Source: Candidatus Avimonas caecicola (GTDB lineage Bacteria; Bacillota; Clostridia; Oscillospirales; Acutalibacteraceae). Taken from it: DNA of 64,000 nt. The notes under the pieces were generated by a model. It did no database searches. It was not told where the DNA came from and saw only the letters and a program-made list of their open reading frames with translations. The stretch covers positions 22,818 to 86,817 of the forward strand of contig CAJFTG010000006.1 in assembly GCA_904419875.1 (NCBI GenBank), written 5' to 3'. Shown here piece by piece: positions 8,321 to 17,484 of the stretch (positions are counted from its first letter, which is position 1; every line of letters starts with the position of its first letter). A program made the position numbers and the translations under genes.

Positions 8321-11300
8321 ATGGACTACAACAAGCTGACCGACGGCGAAGCGCTGTCGGTGGAAAAGTTCAAAAACCCGTCCCGTGAATTCGGCATCAT
8401 GCCGTTCTGGTTCTGGAACGGGGAAATGAGCTACGAGGAAATGGAGTACCAGCTCCGCGAGCTGTACGCCAAAGGGATCCCGGGCATCCATATCCACGCC
8501 CGCTTCGGGATCAACGACTACTGCCCCTACATGGGCGAGGACTGGCTGGACCGGGTGGAATTCACCATCCGCAAGGCGCAGGAAATCGGGATGCAGGTGT
8601 GGATTTACGACGAGTACAACTGGCCGAGCGGCACCTGCGGGAAGAAGGTCATGGAGCGGGATCCGGACCTGACCGAGGTATACCTGGAAATGGTGGACAA
8701 TTATATCCCCGGCCAGTATTTCATGTTCATGGAGGGCACCGACTCCCGGTACAACGACCTGGAGGAGAGCGAGCCGATCTACGCCTGCGCGATGAAGATC
8801 GAGGACATGGAGAACCGGAAGTTCGAATACGTCGACCTGATGCCCACCCTTTCCTTTGACAAGGTCATCTCCTGGGAAGCGCCCAAGGGCCCCTGGAAGC
8901 TCTGCTATTTCATCGAGCGGAAGGCCAGCTGGTACTGCGACGTGCTCAACCCGGAATCCACCGAGAAATTCCTGGAATACACCCACGAGCAGTATAAAAA
9001 GCGCCTCGGCGCCTCCTTCAGCAAGGAGGTCAAGGGCTTCTTTACCGACGAGCCGGCCATGCTGTATTTCGAGTCCGCCGGCCGGAACAAAATCCTGCCC
9101 TGGTCCAAGCAGATGTTCAAAATCTTCAAGGAGCACAACGGCTACGACCTCAAAAAGCACCTGCCCAAGCTCTTCTTCGACCTGGGCGGCGATACCGAAC
9201 AGGTACGCTACGATTTCTGGAGCTGCCTGTCCAAGCAGTATGAGAAGGCGTATTACAAGCAGATTGCCGACTGGTGCGAAGCCAACGACACCAACTTTAC
9301 CGGCCACCTGCTTTACGAGGAATCCCTGCGGCAGCACGCCCGCACCGGCGGCAACCTGTTCCACATGCTCCGGCACATGGACATGACCGGCGTGGACCAT
9401 CTGTACCCCCGCATCGGCACCCGGGAGATGCCCAACGAGCACGTCGCGCTGAAGATTGCAAGCTCCGCCGCCCATCAGAACGGCAGCGTCCGCCTGATCT
9501 GCGAGTCGATGGGCGGGGCGTACTGGGACTGCACGATGGAGCGGATGAAATGGATTGCCGACTGGGAATATATCCTGGGCGTGAATATCTTCACCCCCCA
9601 CGGCTTCCATTATTCCATCGAGGGCGAGCGCAAGCGCGACTGGCCGCCCTCCCAGTTCTATCATCATACCTGGTGGAAGCAGTATAAACTGTTCAACGAC
9701 TACATGACCCGGCTTGGCTACCTGGTCACCGGCGGTTATCATGTGGCGAAGGTCGCCATCCTTTACCCGATCAACAGCATCTGGGCCAATTACATGCCCC
9801 AGACCACCACCAAAATCGGGGATACCATCGAGAACGACTGGAATTACATGACCGACCGCCTGCTCCGCCTGCATATCGACTTCGATTACATTGACGAGGA
9901 CGTGCTGGCGGACTGCACGATCGAAGACGGCCGGCTCTGCATCCGGGACGAGAGGTACGAGATGCTGATGCTGCCCCCGGCGACCCATATCAAGGCTTCC
10001 ACCATGGACATCCTCGAGAAGTTCTGCGCCCAGGGGGGCAAGGTGGGCGGCGACGCCCTCCTGCCGTACAAAACCGTCGAAGGCGACGCGGGCGACCTGT
10101 GCGGCCGGATGGAGAAGCTGTTCGGCGTGAATCCGGTTTCCCTGCGCGACGCGTTCCTGGCGCGGGACGAAAAGGGGCAGGAGCTGCTCGTCAAAACGAA
10201 CGGCCGGGGCGGCAAAGCGGTGTTCGTCACCGGCCAGGGCTTTGACGCCAACGACGGGCTGGCGATGCTCCGGGAGGCCATGCTCGAGTGCGTGACCCCC
10301 GAAATCCGCATTGACAACGACGAGGTGTTCTACCTCCATCGCGTGAAGGACGGCCAGGACTTCTTCTTCCTGAGCAACCCGGTGGCGCAGGGCGCGGAAA
10401 TTACCGTCACCCTGAAGGGCGAGGTGCAGCCGCAGCTCTGGAACCTCGAAAACGGCGAGATCCGCGATGTGCCGGTTTACACCGTGGAGAACGGGGAAAC
10501 CACCTTCCGGCTCACCATGCAGCCTTATGGGTCCCACATGGTCAGCTTCGTTTCCGGCCCGGCGGCGGTGCACGCGGTGGAATCCGACCTGACGCTGACC
10601 GAGGTCGGGGATACGGTGAAGGGCTATGCCCGCCTGGAAAAGGACGGCAGGGTCGTCCTCTCGGACGGCAGAACCCTGGCGGTCAAGGCGGCCAGGCCGC
10701 TGCCGGAGATCCGTTTTGCGGATACCTGGCGCTTTGCGGTGAACGCGCCGAACGCGCTGCTGACCGACAGGTGGAAGATGCGCATTGACGACGGCACGCC
10801 GGTGGATGTCGCCGCGCTGGGGGCGCCGGATTACAGCTTTGACGGCTGGTTCGACATGCGCATGGGCGCCTGGGAGCTCCAGCTTCCCGAGGAGCGGGAC
10901 GAAGCGGTGTACCCGGTAGATCTGTGGTACGTCACCCGCTTCGAGGCGGAATACCTTCCGGACGACCTGCGGCTGATGATCGACGGCTTCAAGGGCCTTG
11001 GCTATGAGCTGTACATCAACGGCAGGAGGATGGCCGAAACCCCGGTCCGCAGCTTTATCGACGCGGAAATCAAGGAAGTCCCGCTGAGCGGCTACGCCGT
11101 GCCGGGGGTCAACACCGTCGTGGTGAAGCTGACGGTGCATAAAAAATCCGACGGCATGATCGACCTGCTCAAGGTCATCGGCGACTTCGGCGTGAAGGAG
11201 GCGGACGGCAGGGAAATGATCGCCGCGCCGGTGCGCACGATCAAAACCGGCGACTGGGTGCCGCAGGGCCTGCCGTATTTTTCCGGCACCGGTTCCTATA

Positions 11301-11584
11301 CCCAGACCATCGACGTGCCGGCGGAATACATCGGCAAGAGGCTGGTTGTCCGCGCCTCGCTCGGCACCGACGTGCTGGAGGTGCTGGTCAACGGCAGGAT
11401 GGCCGGCACCTGCCTGTGGAACCCCTATGAGCTCGAGATCACCGAGCATATCGTGGAAGGGAAAAACGAGATCACCTTCAACGTGGTGAACACCGTGATG
11501 AATATTCTGGAGGGCACCCGCAACAAATCCGGCCTGTTCGACGCCTCCATTGTGGCGTACGACCGGTACGAGCTGGACGCGTGA
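8321..11584 (+). CDS. GH106-like glycosyl hydrolase (alpha-L-rhamnosidase related)
   Basis: The ATG at 8321 follows an AGAAGGAAG site. The 1087-residue product starts without a signal peptide. The N-terminal motifs MPFWFWNG (about residue 27) and WIYDEYNWPSG (about residues 94-104) are the signature of the large GH106-related group, known for alpha-L-rhamnosidases. A long catalytic barrel is followed after about residue 640 by beta-rich regions, and residues about 970-1080 look like a galactose-binding-type jelly roll. The protein probably cleaves rhamnose or a related sugar from imported glycosides. The exact sugar is uncertain because many GH106-like proteins are uncharacterised. Confidence 0.75.
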   Translation: MDYNKLTDGEALSVEKFKNPSREFGIMPFWFWNGEMSYEEMEYQLRELYAKGIPGIHIHARFGINDYCPYMGEDWLDRVEFTIRKAQEIGMQVWIYDEYNWPSGTCGKKVMERDPDLTEVYLEMVDNYIPGQYFMFMEGTDSRYNDLEESEPIYACAMKIEDMENRKFEYVDLMPTLSFDKVISWEAPKGPWKLCYFIERKASWYCDVLNPESTEKFLEYTHEQYKKRLGASFSKEVKGFFTDEPAMLYFESAGRNKILPWSKQMFKIFKEHNGYDLKKHLPKLFFDLGGDTEQVRYDFWSCLSKQYEKAYYKQIADWCEANDTNFTGHLLYEESLRQHARTGGNLFHMLRHMDMTGVDHLYPRIGTREMPNEHVALKIASSAAHQNGSVRLICESMGGAYWDCTMERMKWIADWEYILGVNIFTPHGFHYSIEGERKRDWPPSQFYHHTWWKQYKLFNDYMTRLGYLVTGGYHVAKVAILYPINSIWANYMPQTTTKIGDTIENDWNYMTDRLLRLHIDFDYIDEDVLADCTIEDGRLCIRDERYEMLMLPPATHIKASTMDILEKFCAQGGKVGGDALLPYKTVEGDAGDLCGRMEKLFGVNPVSLRDAFLARDEKGQELLVKTNGRGGKAVFVTGQGFDANDGLAMLREAMLECVTPEIRIDNDEVFYLHRVKDGQDFFFLSNPVAQGAEITVTLKGEVQPQLWNLENGEIRDVPVYTVENGETTFRLTMQPYGSHMVSFVSGPAAVHAVESDLTLTEVGDTVKGYARLEKDGRVVLSDGRTLAVKAARPLPEIRFADTWRFAVNAPNALLTDRWKMRIDDGTPVDVAALGAPDYSFDGWFDMRMGAWELQLPEERDEAVYPVDLWYVTRFEAEYLPDDLRLMIDGFKGLGYELYINGRRMAETPVRSFIDAEIKEVPLSGYAVPGVNTVVVKLTVHKKSDGMIDLLKVIGDFGVKEADGREMIAAPVRTIKTGDWVPQGLPYFSGTGSYTQTIDVPAEYIGKRLVVRASLGTDVLEVLVNGRMAGTCLWNPYELEITEHIVEGKNEITFNVVNTVMNILEGTRNKSGLFDASIVAYDRYELDA

Positions 11585-11720
11585 TCCGTGCCCAAGGGTC
11601 CGCGCGGGAACAAGCGAACATGGACGGAGGATACAGCGAGGCCCGGGCGTACCGGTCCTCGCTGTATCTGGGTAAAATCCAGAGTACCTTCCGGCAGTTT
11701 GAGGAGAGGCGGCGCATACG

Positions 11721-12368
11721 ATGCGGAAATATTCGGGAAAGGAATGGGCGCGGCACCTGACCGTACTGTTCCTCGGCGTGGCGGTGATCGCGCTGGGGGT
11801 GTCGGTCTTTCTGCTGACGGATTTCGGCATGGATCCCTTTACCATGCTGGTGAACGGCGTGCACAGGACGTTTCCGGCCATTTCCAACGGGCTGGCCCAT
11901 TTCCTGATCAACCTGCTTTTGCTGGGGCTCATCTTTTTCACGGCGCGGCGGTACATTTTTGTCGGCACGGTGGTTGCCTGGGCGTTCACCGGGCTGTTTG
12001 TGGATGTCTGGAGCGCCCTGCTCGCCCCGTGGATCCACGCGGGGCTGCCGACGGCCGTCCGGGTGCTTCTGCTGATTGCCGGCACCGTGGTCATGGGGGC
12101 GGGGGTCAGCCTGTTCACCCAGCCGCGCATGGGCGCGGGGCCGAACGACCTGGTGTCCATCATCCTGAGCGAAAAGCTGGCCTTTCCCATCCGCTGGACC
12201 CGGATGGGGGTGGATGCCTTTTGGCTGGTCGCGGGCCTGCTGCTCGGCTCCAGGCTGGGGCTGGGGACCGTGGTCGGCCTGCTGCTGACCGGGCCTTCCA
12301 TCCAGCTGTTCAACACGCTCTTTGCCCGCACCCCGCTGGCGGCCGGGCCGGCGGCCGAACGTCTTTAG
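11721..12368 (+). CDS. YczE/YyaS/YitT-family membrane protein
   Basis: A 215-residue, very hydrophobic protein with about five or six membrane helices. The early GVSVFLLTDFGMDPFTMLV and the later QPRMGAGPNDLV segments match the YczE/YitT family, whose function is poorly known. It sits 136 bases after the GH106-like gene and 31 bases before the cupin gene, so it is probably part of the operon and might move a product across the membrane. A GAGGAG site precedes the ATG. The role is inference. Confidence 0.7.
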   Translation: MRKYSGKEWARHLTVLFLGVAVIALGVSVFLLTDFGMDPFTMLVNGVHRTFPAISNGLAHFLINLLLLGLIFFTARRYIFVGTVVAWAFTGLFVDVWSALLAPWIHAGLPTAVRVLLLIAGTVVMGAGVSLFTQPRMGAGPNDLVSIILSEKLAFPIRWTRMGVDAFWLVAGLLLGSRLGLGTVVGLLLTGPSIQLFNTLFARTPLAAGPAAERL

Positions 12369-12399
12369 CGGCGTCCCAATCGAAAGGAGAACAAACGAT

Positions 12400-12897
12400 A
12401 TGGAAATCTCTTTGAAGCTGCGTAAAATCACCGACCCTTCCTTTGCGGAATACGGGCAGGCCGTCATCCCCCGCACGGGGACCCCGGACTCCGCCGGGCC
12501 GGACCACAACTGGTGGGACGCCCTGGCGGTGGCCGAACTGGGCAGCGCGTCCTTCGGCGTCGTGGAGGCGGTCAACACCGGCGACTACCGTCAGGCGTCG
12601 CTGGAGCAGCACCGGCATACGAAGGAAGTCCTGATCCCGGTGGAAAAGGACGTTTTCCTTGTCCTGGCAAAGGCGGATGCGTTTGAGGGCGTGCCCGAAC
12701 CGTCGAAATTCGCCGCCTTTTACGTCCCGGCCGGCTCGGTGGTAATCCTCAACGAGGGGATCTGGCACAAAGCGCCGATGACCCTGGCCGACCGCGCCGC
12801 ATGCATCGTCCTGTACAAAGCGGGCACCGGTTCCGACGACAAGCTCGTGCTGGATATGGCGGAACAGGGCCTGCGCATCCAGGTGACCAGCCTGTAA
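12400..12897 (+). CDS. Ureidoglycolate lyase-like cupin protein
   Basis: The ATG at 12400 follows GAAAGGAG. The 165-residue product is a single cupin fold. The HRHTKEVLIPV segment (about residues 72-82) and the later AFYVPAGSVVILNEGIWH match the two conserved motifs of ureidoglycolate lyase (AllA), including the metal-side histidines. AllA splits ureidoglycolate to glyoxylate and urea in purine breakdown. No other allantoin gene is nearby, so here it may act on a different substrate in sugar catabolism. Family assignment is moderate; the reaction is not established. Confidence 0.6.
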   Translation: MEISLKLRKITDPSFAEYGQAVIPRTGTPDSAGPDHNWWDALAVAELGSASFGVVEAVNTGDYRQASLEQHRHTKEVLIPVEKDVFLVLAKADAFEGVPEPSKFAAFYVPAGSVVILNEGIWHKAPMTLADRAACIVLYKAGTGSDDKLVLDMAEQGLRIQVTSL

Positions 12898-12930
12898 ACG
12901 GCGGCGGCCGGCCGCAGCGGAGGGATACCT

Positions 12931-13815
12931 ATGGAAAACGGAAAAAAACCGCTCGACATCCTGATCGATACCGACATCGGCGGGGACATCGACGACGCGC
13001 TGGCCCTGGCCCTCGCGCTCAATTCCCCGGAAATAAACCTTGTGGGGATCACCACCAACTATCTGTCAAACCAGTGGCGCACCGACCTGACCCGGGAGAT
13101 GCTCGCGGCGTTCGGGCGCGCCGACATCGAGGTGGCGATGGGGGCGGAGAAGCCCCTCCTCGGCTGGTGGGACGATAACCGCACCCTGCCCAAGCGGCCG
13201 GTCAGCCTCGCGCGGGACGGCCGGGAGCTGCCCTGCGCCTGCGACTATATCGTGGAAAAGGCGGAGCGGGCGGAGGGCCTCACCATCGTGGCCATCGGTC
13301 CGATGACCAGCGTGGGCCTGGCCTTCGCCAAGGCGCCGCACATCGCCGGGAGGGTGCGGGTGGTGCTGATGGGGGGACAAACGGACAAGGCGTTTCCCGA
13401 ATGGAACATCCAGTGCGATCCGGAGGCGGCGGCGATTGTGTTCGCCTCCGGCGCGCCGATCACCATGGTCGGGCTGGACGTAACCAACCGCTGTACCTTC
13501 ACCATGGAGGACATCGCCGCGATCAAGGCGGCGGACAACCCCCGCGCCCGGCACCTTTCCCACATGCTGGACGATTTTCTGGACAGGTTCGGGTTCATGC
13601 CGGTGCTGCACGATCCGCTGGCCATGTCGGTGTTGCTGTGGGACGATCTGCTGACCTTTGAAGACAAGCTGATCCGGGTGGAGACCGCCGGCGCCTTTAC
13701 CCGCGGCGTGACCGTGGACGCAAGCTGGGGACATACGGAGCGAAACGCCCGCGTGGCGGTGGATGTGAAGCCGGAGGCCTTCAAATGTCGGCTGCTGGAG
13801 CGGCTGACAAGATAA
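12931..13815 (+). CDS. Nucleoside hydrolase, IunH family
   Basis: A 294-residue cytoplasmic enzyme. The N-terminal motif DTDIGGDIDDALAL (about residues 13-26) holds the cluster of aspartates that bind calcium and ribose in inosine-uridine nucleoside hydrolases. The VVLMGGQ segment and the C-terminal SWGHTERNARVAV fit the family. Known members cut the N-glycosidic bond of nucleosides. It lies 33 bases after the cupin gene, and the stop is 29 bases before the start of the GH4 gene. In this sugar operon it may process an N-glycoside or C-nucleoside-like compound rather than a normal nucleoside; that is inference. Confidence 0.85.
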   Translation: MENGKKPLDILIDTDIGGDIDDALALALALNSPEINLVGITTNYLSNQWRTDLTREMLAAFGRADIEVAMGAEKPLLGWWDDNRTLPKRPVSLARDGRELPCACDYIVEKAERAEGLTIVAIGPMTSVGLAFAKAPHIAGRVRVVLMGGQTDKAFPEWNIQCDPEAAAIVFASGAPITMVGLDVTNRCTFTMEDIAAIKAADNPRARHLSHMLDDFLDRFGFMPVLHDPLAMSVLLWDDLLTFEDKLIRVETAGAFTRGVTVDASWGHTERNARVAVDVKPEAFKCRLLERLTR

Positions 13816-13844
13816 TTCACCCTCATGGGAAAGGAAGGATAGCA

Positions 13845-15251
13845 ATGAAAAAACTGGCCCTCATCGGCGGCGGCAGCGTACGCACCTACTATTTCGTGGA
13901 GTCCCTGGTGAAATTCCACGAGGAGCTGGGGCTCGGATCCCTGTACATCATGGACAACGACCCCGAAAAGCTGCGCATCTTCGGCGGCATGGGCGAATAT
14001 CTGGTGAAAAAGGCGGACAGCCGGCTGGAGGTGGCGCTGACGGAGGATTTCACCGAAGCGGTGACCGGCGCCGACTACGTGGTGACCACCCTGCGCGTCG
14101 GGCAGGACGAAGCCCGCTGCAAGGACGAGCGGATTGCGCTGGATATGGGCCTCATCGGCCAGGAAACCACCGGCGCGGGCGGCTACTCCTACGCCACCCG
14201 CACCATCCCGACCATCCTCGAGTACATGCGGATTATCAAGGAGAAGAGCAATAACGCAACCGTCTTTAACTTCACCAATCCCTCCGGCCTGGTGACGCAG
14301 GCGATTGTGGACGCCGGCTACGACAACGTCATCGGCATCTGCGACAACGCGACCGGCATCAAGATCGATCTGTCCAACGCGCTGAAGATCAATGCGAGCG
14401 AGATGGTGGTGGGGGTATACGGGCTGAACCATCTGTCCTGGGCGAACAGCGTGGAGATCGGCGGCGTGGACGTGCTGCCCCGCCTGATGGGCAACGAGGA
14501 CTTTATCCGGGGCTTCCACCAGTTCGATTATTTCGACCGCGGCCTGATCCGCCGCCTGGGGGAAATCCCGAACGGCTACCTCTATTACTTCTACCACCGC
14601 GAACGCGCGCTCAAAAACCTGCTGGCTTCCCCGATGTCCCGCGGGGAAAGCATCAAGGCGATCAACGACAGGATGATGGCCGAGCTGCGCCGGGTGGATC
14701 TCGGCGCCGAGATGGAGCGCGCCGTCGAAATCTATCATCACTATATGCACGAGCGCGAGGGCAGCTACATGAGCATCGAGCTGGGCAACGGGCATCGGCA
14801 CTTTGCGCCGCCGGATGCCGACAAGCTCGGAATCCGCGAGCTGCTGGGGAATCGGCCCTTCAACGAGGTGTACGAAGGGTATGCCGGCGTGGTGTTCAAC
14901 TACATCGACAGCGTCAACCACGACAAGGGCATCGACCTGGCGGTCAGCGTGGCCAATCACGGCGCGGTCGAAGGGCTGGCGGACGACGACGTGGTCGAGG
15001 TCACCTGCACCATCGACAAGGACGGCGCCCATCCGATGCCCTTCCGCAGCCTGCCGGAAAGCAATATGCTGCTGGTGCACACCATCAAACGGTACGAGAA
15101 GCTGACCGTGGAAGCGGTGAAGCATAAGTCCAAGGAGCTTGCCGTCGAGGCGCTGACGATTCACCCGCTGGTCAGCTCCTATTCGCTGGCCAAGGAGCTG
15201 GTGGACAAATACTGCGAAGTGAACAAGCCCTTTACCGGCGAATGGAAGTGA
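13845..15251 (+). CDS. GH4 family 6-phospho-glycosidase or alpha-glycosidase
   Basis: The ATG at 13845 follows AAGGAAGG. The 468-residue product has an N-terminal NAD site (LIGGGSVRT) and the LIGQETTGAGGYSYATR segment of family GH4. The manganese ligands appear as Cys166 in GICDNATG and His196 in GLNHLSW, the latter like 6-phospho-beta-glucosidases. GH4 enzymes cleave glycosides by NAD-dependent oxidation at C3 and elimination. An ABC system imports unphosphorylated sugar, so a phosphorylated substrate would need the downstream kinase or a non-phosphorylated GH4 subtype. Substrate is therefore open. Confidence 0.85.
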   Translation: MKKLALIGGGSVRTYYFVESLVKFHEELGLGSLYIMDNDPEKLRIFGGMGEYLVKKADSRLEVALTEDFTEAVTGADYVVTTLRVGQDEARCKDERIALDMGLIGQETTGAGGYSYATRTIPTILEYMRIIKEKSNNATVFNFTNPSGLVTQAIVDAGYDNVIGICDNATGIKIDLSNALKINASEMVVGVYGLNHLSWANSVEIGGVDVLPRLMGNEDFIRGFHQFDYFDRGLIRRLGEIPNGYLYYFYHRERALKNLLASPMSRGESIKAINDRMMAELRRVDLGAEMERAVEIYHHYMHEREGSYMSIELGNGHRHFAPPDADKLGIRELLGNRPFNEVYEGYAGVVFNYIDSVNHDKGIDLAVSVANHGAVEGLADDDVVEVTCTIDKDGAHPMPFRSLPESNMLLVHTIKRYEKLTVEAVKHKSKELAVEALTIHPLVSSYSLAKELVDKYCEVNKPFTGEWK

Positions 15252-15302
15252 GCCGGCAAAGGCTGCCGAGCGGATGGAAGCGGGCCAATGAGCCGGCAAA
15301 GG
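15250..15302 (+). repeat. Short direct repeat between the GH4 and PfkB genes
   Basis: A 13-base sequence, GAGCCGGCAAAGG, occurs at 15250-15262 (across the GH4 stop codon) and again at 15290-15302, with similar flanking sequence (ATGGAAG and AATG). It looks like a small local duplication that lengthened the 198-base spacer. No gene is seen in the spacer. Confidence 0.6.
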
Positions 15303-15449
15303 TTCTCCGCCCCTTCCCGGGCGGTTCCCCGAAAGGCGCTGGGGACGGGGCCGCCGGGAGGAAAGGCCCTCCTGCGGGACGGAGAAAAGGGAGCGTGTCA
15401 GAGAGCGCGTCAAAACGGCGTAGCGGAGAGACGGAAAGGCAGGGATAAA

Positions 15450-16343
15450 ATGACCGATGTTTTGTGTGTGGCCGAATGCTGCTGCGATATCATTTTCGGC
15501 GGGCTGGACAGGGTGCCCGCTCCCGGGGAAGAGGAATACTGCCGGGAATTCTGCGTCAAGGCGGGCGGAGGTGCCAACACCGCCATGGGGCTGGCCAGGC
15601 TCGGGGCGGATGTCAAGCTGGCGACCCGTCTGGGGCAGGACGCGATGGGCGGGATGGCTGCGGAGTTTATCCGCAAAACGGGGGTGGACATGTCCGCCGT
15701 CCGGATGGACGCCTCCGCCGTGACGCCGGTGTCCGCGGTGCTTTCCACCCGGGAGGACCGCTGCTTCGCCTCCTACGGCGGGGACGGGGGCGATTTCCTG
15801 GATCCGGCCGGGCTGGAGGACTATATCCGGGAAAGCCGGCACGTCCATACCTATGTCGGGTACTGCCGCCGGTACCCGATTATCGAGCTGTGCGAAAAGC
15901 ATGGGAAAACCCTGTCCCTGGATACCTCGTTTTACGACAGCACCCAGCTTGAATCCACCCGGGACGCGTTGTCCCACTGCCGGATTTTCACGCCGAACGA
16001 GACGGAAGCCTGCGCCCTGGCGCAGACCGGCGACGTGATGAAAGCGCTGGATATCCTTTCGGCGGAATGCCCGCATGTGGTCATCACGCTGGGCGGGGCC
16101 GGCAGCGTCACCAAAGCGGAAGGCAGGGTGTACCGCGCCCTTCCGGCCAGGGTGCCCTGCGTCAAGGACAGCACCGGCGCGGGCGACCTGTTCTGCGCGG
16201 GATATATCTACGGGTTCCTGCAGGGGTGGGACGTGCAGAAAACGCTGGATTTTGCCTCGAAATCCGGCGGCCTGGCGGTCACCTACTACGGAGGGATTGA
16301 CGAGAGCTATACGTTCGAAAACGTGTCGCGGCTGACATTTTGA
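15450..16343 (+). CDS. PfkB-family carbohydrate kinase
   Basis: The ATG at 15450 follows GAAAGGCAGGG. The 297-residue product shows the GGGANTAMGLARLG segment near residue 40 and the catalytic DSTGAGDLFCAGY motif near residue 240, where the Asp is the base. It should phosphorylate a sugar or nucleoside in the cytoplasm with ATP. Its place after the nucleoside hydrolase and GH4 genes suggests it traps the released sugar. A CVAECCCDI stretch at the start is unusually cysteine-rich. The specific sugar cannot be read. Confidence 0.85.
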   Translation: MTDVLCVAECCCDIIFGGLDRVPAPGEEEYCREFCVKAGGGANTAMGLARLGADVKLATRLGQDAMGGMAAEFIRKTGVDMSAVRMDASAVTPVSAVLSTREDRCFASYGGDGGDFLDPAGLEDYIRESRHVHTYVGYCRRYPIIELCEKHGKTLSLDTSFYDSTQLESTRDALSHCRIFTPNETEACALAQTGDVMKALDILSAECPHVVITLGGAGSVTKAEGRVYRALPARVPCVKDSTGAGDLFCAGYIYGFLQGWDVQKTLDFASKSGGLAVTYYGGIDESYTFENVSRLTF

Positions 16344-16369
16344 CCGCGCCGGACGGAAAGGGGATCCCC

Positions 16370-17434
16370 ATGGCCTATACCAAACCGATTATTGACGCGC
16401 ACACCCATGTGCTGCATTCCAACGACGGGATCGATTACCTGTTGAAGATCACCGGCGGCTACGGCTACCGGCAGGCCAATATCCTGGCGGCCGAGAGCTG
16501 CCGGGAGGACGGCTACACCGGCGGCGCGCAGAACGCCCAGGCGCTGCTGCTCAAAGCCCGCCGCCCCGACTGGTGGGCCTTCGGCAGCCTGAACCACCAC
16601 GACGGCGACCTGGGCGGGCAGCTCAGGATGCTGATTGACCTGGGCTTCGACGGCCTGAAGATGATCGAGGGCAAGCCGGATACCTATAAGCGGCTGGGAA
16701 GTCGGCCGATCAACGGGCCGGAATACGACGCGGTTTACGCCGCGGCGGAAAGCGCCGGCTTTCCGCTGCTGATGCATGTGGGCGACCCGCCTGAGCTCTG
16801 GGATGCGGATAACGCCCCGGAGTTTGCCCGGGAGCACGGCTGGCTGTATACGGGTGCGGGCTATCCCGCGCCGGAAGAGCTGTACGCCCAGGTGGAGGAT
16901 ATCCTGGCCCGGTTCCCCCGGCTCAAGGTCATCCTCGCCCATTTTTTCTTTCTGTCGGATAACCGGGAGCGGGCCGACCGCTTCCTGGACCGGCATCCGA
17001 ACGCCCTGTTTGACCTTACCCCCGGCACCGAAATGTTTCGGAACTTTGCCCGCGACCCGGCGGCCTGGCGGGATTTTTTCCTGCGCCGTCAGGATCGCCT
17101 GGTCTTCGGCACCGACAACTGGGATGTGCTGACCGAACAGGAGCAGAAGGATAAGGACGACATCAACCGGATGCTCCGCACCTTCCTGGAAGAAGGCGGG
17201 CCCTATGAAATCTGGGGCTGGAAGCTGCACGGCGTCGGCCTGCCCGAGGAGGCGCTGGACCGGATCTACCGGGAGAATTTCCGCCGGGTGGCGGGGGAGG
17301 AACCCCGGCCGGTGAACCGCCCCCTGGTGCTGGATTTTGTGCGCCGCCGGCTGGAGCAGGCCGGCCGCTTCGGCTGCACCGGACAGGAAAAGCGGGACCT
17401 GCGGGAGATCGCCGACGCGCTGGAAGGGATGTAA
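16370..17434 (+). CDS. Amidohydrolase-type TIM-barrel metal hydrolase
   Basis: The ATG at 16370 follows GAAAGGGG and is 26 bases after the kinase stop. The 354-residue product begins with IIDAHTHVLHSND, the HxH metal motif of amidohydrolase family 2. LLMHVGDPPELW, VILAHFFFLSDN and LVFGTDNWD supply the other metal and catalytic positions. Relatives include ACMSD-type decarboxylases and lactonases. In this operon it might open a sugar lactone or remove a side group. The family is clear and the reaction is not. Confidence 0.75.
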   Translation: MAYTKPIIDAHTHVLHSNDGIDYLLKITGGYGYRQANILAAESCREDGYTGGAQNAQALLLKARRPDWWAFGSLNHHDGDLGGQLRMLIDLGFDGLKMIEGKPDTYKRLGSRPINGPEYDAVYAAAESAGFPLLMHVGDPPELWDADNAPEFAREHGWLYTGAGYPAPEELYAQVEDILARFPRLKVILAHFFFLSDNRERADRFLDRHPNALFDLTPGTEMFRNFARDPAAWRDFFLRRQDRLVFGTDNWDVLTEQEQKDKDDINRMLRTFLEEGGPYEIWGWKLHGVGLPEEALDRIYRENFRRVAGEEPRPVNRPLVLDFVRRRLEQAGRFGCTGQEKRDLREIADALEGM

Positions 17435-17484
17435 GGCGGCGGGCCGAATATGGGCGGGGGGATTCCCCGCGGAGGTGGGTGTCT

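Noticed and set aside
8144..12331. A 1395-codon open frame on the minus strand opposite the GH106-like gene
   Set aside because: It is the mirror of GC-rich codons in real + strand genes; it has no family motif, and its start lacks a ribosome site. The same holds for the long opposite frames at 73-2439, 13245-16076, 20668-22455 and 28482-31064.
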